Positions 30,430-35,377 of a stretch of 35,377 bases of DNA are shown in pieces. Every line of letters begins with the position of its first letter. Within the stretch, counting starts at the first letter, position 1. Origin of the DNA: Candidatus Altimarinota bacterium (GTDB taxonomy: Bacteria; Patescibacteriota; Gracilibacteria; BD1-5; UBA6164); NCBI GenBank assembly GCA_028692735.1, contig JAQUWS010000010.1, positions 1 to 35,377 on the forward strand. The letters run 5' to 3'. A program made the position numbers and the translations under genes. The notes below the pieces were generated by a model, which worked only from the letters and a program-made list of their open reading frames with translations, had not been told where the DNA came from and made no database searches.

Positions 30430-31917
30430 ATGAAAGATTTAAAATATTATGAAAATATAATAAAAGATAAAAGAAAAAAAACTCTTTTTAAAGATTTTTT
30501 AATTGAAATACTTAGTTGGTCTCCAGTTAATCTTCAGAAAATAGATTGATTTGTATCAAGGTTTCCAAAAACTCAAAGAATAAAATGAATTGTTGATATT
30601 AAAGAATTTGAAAATAACAGGGATGATTTGCTGAAAAAAAGTATAGGTTATGATTCAGATATAAATTTTTTTGAAAATTTTAAAAATTTATTTTTAAATA
30701 TTAGAATGTGTAACACTTTGAGTTTTTGATATAATGAAAATACTGAATTTGCAGATACTATTTTTATGTCAAAAAAAGTATATCTAGGTTTTATAATTAT
30801 TAACAATTGTGAGAATATAATGTATTCAATATCAGTAAAGGATAATTGTAATGATGTTATAAATTGATTATCTGTTTGGAATTGATCAAGTATTGTTTAC
30901 CAGAGTGCTTGAATTCTGAAATGATTTAAAATATTTTATTCAAGATATATTATTAATTCAAATAATATTTGGTTTTCTTCGAACTTGATATGATGTGAAG
31001 AATGTATTTTTTGCAGTAATTTAGAGAATAAGAAATATTACATAAATAATAAAGAATTTGAAAAAACACAATATTTTATACAAAAAGAAATTATTTTAAA
31101 AGATAAGTATAATTTTATAGATTTTTTTAATAATGTTGATAAAAAATGAGAAAATCTTCTTTCAGATAATGTTATTTGAAATTATATAATAAATTCTTCA
31201 AATGTAAATAATTGATATTTTTGTTCAAATGTTAGGAATGGAAAAAATATTTTTTTAGTTGGATGAATGGATAACAATACAAATATTTATGATGCATTCA
31301 CAGCTTGATCACCTTATTGAGATGATTTATATTGAGTTATGTGAGTTTCATGAAACAATATATATAATTCAGCTCATATAATAGAAAGCTCAAATATTTT
31401 TTATTCTTATTTTCTTAATAGTTGTTCATATTGTTTATGATGTATTTGACTAAAAAATAAACAATATTGTATTTTAAATCAACAATATACTAAGGAAGAT
31501 TGGGAAATAGAAGTTTTAAAAATTTTTAAAAAAATGGAGGAAGAATGAATATTATGAAATTTTTTTCCTTGAACTATAAATCCATTTTATTTTAATGATA
31601 CAATTTCTTGATTAATATGATGATTTAAAAAAGAAGAAGTAAAGGATAAGTGATACATGTGGCGAGATAAAATGATAAAGGTAGATGTCCCCAAATGAAC
31701 TGAAATAATAAAAGTAGATGACTTGATTAATTATGAATGATATGATGAAAATGAAAATTGGTTTATAAATCCCAAAATACTTAAGTTTATAATACAAGAT
31801 AAAAAGTGAAACTACTATAAAGTTATAAAAGAAGAATATGATTTTTTAGTTAAAAACTCTTTACCTTTACCAAGATTACATCGGTTTGATAGAATGAAGT
31901 TATGTTTTTGAATTTAA
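30430..31917 (+). CDS. paralog M: divergent Cys-rich repeat protein lacking both zinc ribbons
   Basis: 495 residues. The N-terminus (MKDLKYYENIIKDKRKKTL...) has no CxxC finger; only about three residues of LSWSP recall the family. The central two-module part is retained: NLENKKYYINNKEFEKTQY and GLKNKQYCILNQQYTKEDW mark the module ends, and GILGNFFPGTINPFYFNDT stands for GEWGEFFP...PFGYNET. The tail IIQDKKGNYYKVIKEEYDF and NSLPLPRLHRFDRM matches FRIIKQELDFYRKHNLPIPRRH loosely. It ends LCFGI without a C-terminal ribbon. It thus shows that the solenoid-like core and tail can stand without zinc fingers. 40 bp after L, 16 bp before N. No elements. Function unknown. Confidence 0.88.
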
Positions 31918-31933
31918 TACATGTTATTTTAAA

Positions 31934-33643
31934 ATGCAAGAAAAAACAATTCGAACAAAAACCTGCAAACATTGCAACTCCCAATTTGAAATTACTAACA
32001 AAGACTTGAAATTTTACGATAAAATTTCACCTGTTTTTGCATGAAAAAAATATGATATTCCTACACCCACATTATGCCCAGACTGTAGAAAGCAAAGAAG
32101 ATTAAGTTTTAGAAACGAGAGGATTTTGTATAAAAAAGAATGTGATTTTTCTAAACAAAGCGTAGTTTCAATATATTCTCCAGACAAGGATTATATAACT
32201 TATGAACAAAATATATGGTGGAGCGATAAATATTCACCTTTTGATTATTGAATAGACTTTGATTTTTCTAGACCATTTTTTGAGCAATTTCAAGAATTGC
32301 AAAAAGCAGTTCCTCGTATTTCTATTTTAAATTGATTTAGTGATAATGCTGATTATTGAAATCATTCATATTACAATAAAAATTCATATTATGTTAATTC
32401 TTGCTGATATGTTGAGGATTCATACTATTGTGTAACTTCAACAAATTGTAAAAATTGTGTAGATTGTTTAAAACTAACTAATTCTCAAGTTTGTTATGAA
32501 GCAATAAATTCTGATAATTGTTTTCACTGTTTTTATGTTCTAAACTGTAATAATTGTTCATATTTATATCTATGAGAAGACTGTATTTGATGTAAAAATT
32601 GTTTGTGATGTAAATGATTAAATAATTCAGAATATTATATTTTGAATAAACCATATTCTAAACAAGATTATCAAAAAGAATATGATAAAATCTTTTTAAA
32701 TAATGATTCAAAAAAAGATTTTATTAATAAATATAAAAAATTAAGATTAACAGTTCCTTCAAAAAATCTAAACATTATTAATTCTGATAATATAGCTTTT
32801 TCAGATAATATATTAAATTCAAGTAATCTATATTGATGCTTTGATTGTTATAATTGAGTCAATTTGAAATATTGCACTGAAATGTATTATCAAGAAGTAG
32901 AGAATTGTTATGATTATGATATTTGGTGAGAGAATTCTTCATATATTTATGAAGTACATTGTTTTTGAAATGGAAGCAAAATTTTATTTTCAAATATTAT
33001 TTGGTGATGACATAATATTTATTATTGTGACAATTGTTTAAATAATCCAAAAGATTGTTTCTGATGTGTATGACTAAAAAATAATGAACAATATTGTATT
33101 TTTAATAAACAATATTCAAAACAAGAGTACGAAAAACTAGTTTCCCAAATAATAGAACATATGCAAAATACTTGAGAATGGTGAGAATTTTTTCCGAGCA
33201 CTCTAAGCCCATTTTGATATAATGAAACTGTGGCGATGGAGTATTATCCATTGACAAAAAAACTAGCCACTGAAAAATGATTTAAATGGTCAGATTATGA
33301 ACAACCATTTCCAAAAGTACAAAAAATAATTCCTGCAAATAAACTTCCAGAAAATATTAAAAATATACCAGATGATATTTTAAACCGGGCAATACAATGT
33401 GAAATAACAAACAAATTATTTAAAATTACAAAACAAGAACTAGAATTTTATAGAAAACATAATTTACCAATCCCAAAAAAACATTTTAATCAAAGACATC
33501 TAGAAAGAATGCAACAAAGAAATCCAAGAAAAATTTTTAACAGAAAATGTGATAAATGCAATAAAAATATAAATTCTTCATATTCTCCTATTAGAAAAGA
33601 AATAGTTTATTGTGAAGAATGCTACGACAAAGAAGTTTATTAA
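31934..33643 (+). CDS. paralog N: zinc-finger / Cys-rich repeat protein, no insertions
   Basis: 569 residues, start MQEKTIRTKTC, finger C11-x2-C14 (CKHC), loop FEITNKDLKFYDKISP, CPDCRKQRR. Second ribbon reads CDFSKQSVVS with EQNIWWSDKY. Central part: NCKNCVDCLKL, NCFHCFYVLNCNNC, GCKNCLGCKGLNNSEYYIL at the first module end; GLKNNEQYCIFNKQYSKQEY, with one extra residue, at the second. Tail has AIQCEITNKLFKITKQELEF and KKHFNQRH. C-terminal ribbon C539, C542, C560, C563 with a divergent interior (NKNINSSYSPIRKEIVY, 17 residues). 14 bp to O. Function unknown. Confidence 0.9.
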
Positions 33644-33657
33644 TAAAAACCAAAAAT

Positions 33658-35377
33658 ATGAGAAAAAAATGTTTACATTGTAATAAAGAATTTGTTATTT
33701 CAGATGAATTAATAGAAGCTTATAACATGTTTTCCCCCGTAATAAATTGAAAAAAATACGCATTTAATATTTCTGATTTTTGTCCAGATTGTTATGAACA
33801 AAGAAGATTATCATTTAGAAACAAAAGACAACTATACAAAAGAAAATGTGATTTTTCAAACAAAGAAATTATTTCTTTATACTCTCCTGATAAAAACTAC
33901 AAAATTTATGATAAAGATATTTGGTGGAGTGATAAATGGAGTGCATTAGATTATGGAATAGTTTTTGATGAAAGTAAATCTTTTTTTTCTCAACTTGATG
34001 AGTTATTACATAAAGTACCATTTCCAAATTTAAGTATAGTAAACTCGCAAAACTCAGAGTTTAATGATGGTTTGTTAAATTCTAAAAATGCATATATGTG
34101 TTTTTGATGTAATTCTATTGAAGATACATATTATACAGAAGAATCAAGATTAATAAAAGATTCTTCAGATGTTTGGTGGTCAAGTATTATAGAAAAATCT
34201 TATGAATGTGTAGATAATGCAAATATATATAACTCAAAATATTGTTATAATTGAGGGAATTGTATAAATTGTTATTTTTGTAAAAAATGCAACAATTGTA
34301 ATGCTTGTTTTATGTGTTATTCTCTAGAATGAAAAAAATACCACATTTTAAATAAAGCTTATACTAAAGAAGAATATAAAGAAAAAATGAAAGATATAAA
34401 TCTTTGAGACTATGAAAAAGTGTTAAAATATCAAAAGATATTTCAAGACTTTGAAAAAACATTACCACATGTCAATTTAAATACTTATGCAACCGAAAAT
34501 TGTATAGGAGATTATATATACAACTCAAAAAATTGTTTTAATTGTTTTAATGTAGTTGAGTGACAAGATTGTTATAATTTGTATGAATGATGAAGATGTA
34601 GTAATGTCTATGATTCAAGTTTTATTTATGATTTAGAATGACCAGTTATAGGGGCTATAAATGTATTTAGGGATTCAAAAAATATATATTTCTCAGAATA
34701 TGTATATGATAATAGCTTCAATATATATTATAGTTTTAACCTTAAATCTTGTAAAAATTGTTTTGCTTGTGTTGGTTTAGTATGAAAAGAATATTGTATA
34801 TTCAATAAACAATATAAATCACAAGATTATTTTAAAGAACTAGAAAAAATTATAAATTATATGATAATAAACAATATTTGGTGAACATTTTTTCCACCAA
34901 ATATTTCAAGATTTTGATACAACGAAACAGAAGCTCAGGAATATTATCCTATGAATCGTGATTTAGTAATCAATACTAACTTGTTCATCATTCCTGCAGT
35001 AGGCTCAAGAATCTATGAAAATTTCTTGTCATCCTGAACGAATGTGAAGGATCCCTTTAGCAATGCTAATAATAAAAATGTAAATTTAAGGGATTCTAGT
35101 TACTCAAGAGAATGACAGACTTTTCTTCATTGACCAATTTTCAATCGGTCAGACTATGAATCCCCACTTCCAAAAGTAGACAAAATTATTCCAGCAAATA
35201 AATTACCAGATAATATAAAAGATATTCCTGATGACATACTAAATTGGGCAATAAAATGTCAAGAAAGTAACAGACCTTTCAAAATTATTCCTGAAGAATT
35301 AAAATTTTATAGAGAAAACAATATTCCAATTCCAAGGTTTCACTATGATATAAGATATAAACATAGACTATTAACAA
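33658..35377 (+). CDS. paralog O: zinc-finger / Cys-rich repeat protein, runs off the window
   Basis: At least 573 residues; the 3' end is cut by the window edge. Short N-terminus MRKKCLHC with finger C5-x2-C8 and CPDCYEQRR. Second ribbon CDFSNKEIIS with DKDIWWSDKW. Central part includes NCINCYFCKKCNNCNACFMC; module ends SLEGKKYHILNKAYTKEEY and GLVGKEYCIFNKQYKSQDY. The block is GGTFFPPNISRFGYNET. A composite element (34985-35116) fills the tail linker. The tail reads IPDDILNWAIKCQESNRPF and NNIPIPRFHYDIRYKHRLL, resembling K, so a C-terminal ribbon may be absent; this cannot be seen. 14 bp after N. Function unknown. Confidence 0.88.
34985..35116. repeat. composite in-frame palindromic element in paralog O
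   Basis: Begins TCATCATTCCTGCAGTAGG, continues with GTCATCCTGAACGAATGTG and ends GAGAATGAC. A stretch of about 40 bases around CCCTTTAGCAATGCTAATAA is shared exactly with the H copy. GGATCCCTTT and AAGGGATTC give the nested pairing. Read open through two TGA glycine codons. Confidence 0.75.

Noticed and set aside
3690-35116. Insertion sequences or inteins as the source of the in-frame inserts
   Set aside because: Inserts are 27-171 bp, with hairpin arms and no transposase, homing endonuclease or splicing motifs.
2355-35377. Secreted or surface adhesin interpretation of the array
   Set aside because: No signal peptides, membrane helices or sorting motifs are visible, and many CxxC zinc sites suggest the cytosol.
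1-35377. tRNA, rRNA or riboswitch genes
   Set aside because: I saw no cloverleaf, rRNA-like or riboswitch-like stretches in the short gaps; a tRNAscan-SE or Infernal run would settle it.

Overview
The window comes from an organism that reads TGA as glycine (genetic code 25), which points to the Patescibacteria/CPR lineages Absconditabacteria (SR1) or Gracilibacteria. The proof is internal. In RecA both glycines of the Walker A motif GPESSGKTT are TGA, and in the TraG/VirD4-like ATPase all three glycines of GKTGVGKS are TGA. Tryptophan is TGG throughout. Under code 11 almost every gene here breaks into short fragments; under code 25 they become 500-750-codon frames. The DNA is very AT-rich, genes are tightly packed, and start codons lack clear Shine-Dalgarno sequences. 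The longest gaps are 188 bp (246-433) and 155 bp (18774-18928), so no gene-free stretch exceeds 300 bp.

Layout: a small zinc-ribbon gene (21-245), then recA (434-1420), then a 44-bp perfect palindrome acting as a two-way terminator. Next is a TrmB-like regulator on the minus strand (1459-2220), divergent from the first of fifteen paralogous genes that fill most of the window. I call these paralogs A to O. A-E run from 2355 to 11517. A TraG/VirD4-like DNA-pumping ATPase (11610-13859) follows, then F, a broken STAS-like gene, and G. A second regulator (minus strand) diverges from an asparaginase-fold gene (18929-20134). A third regulator, close kin of the first (minus strand, 20152-20925), diverges from H, which starts the run H-O (21035 to the window end).

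The paralogs share one plan: an N-terminal zinc finger resembling the zf-trcl type, a second, usually degenerate ribbon, a variable Cys/Asn-rich central region in two modules that looks like a beta-solenoid, a GEWGEFFP block, a conserved helical tail, and a C-terminal CxxC-x17-CxxC ribbon. The ends are conserved and the middle varies. The function is unknown. No signal peptide or membrane segment is visible, so the products are probably cytosolic.

The most striking feature is a set of fifteen palindromic repeat insertions in nine of the paralogs. All sit in frame and all at one of two linker positions: inside the N-terminal zinc finger, or just before the conserved tail. The right arm of every element contains a TGA in the reading frame, so the insertions keep the gene open only because TGA is glycine here. 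Some carry 21-bp tandem expansions, and several blocks are identical between neighbours, indicating recent duplication or gene conversion. The arrangement of two regulator-headed arrays sharing an operator-like inverted repeat, with recombining modular genes, is the best candidate here for an undescribed system; its purpose is inference only.
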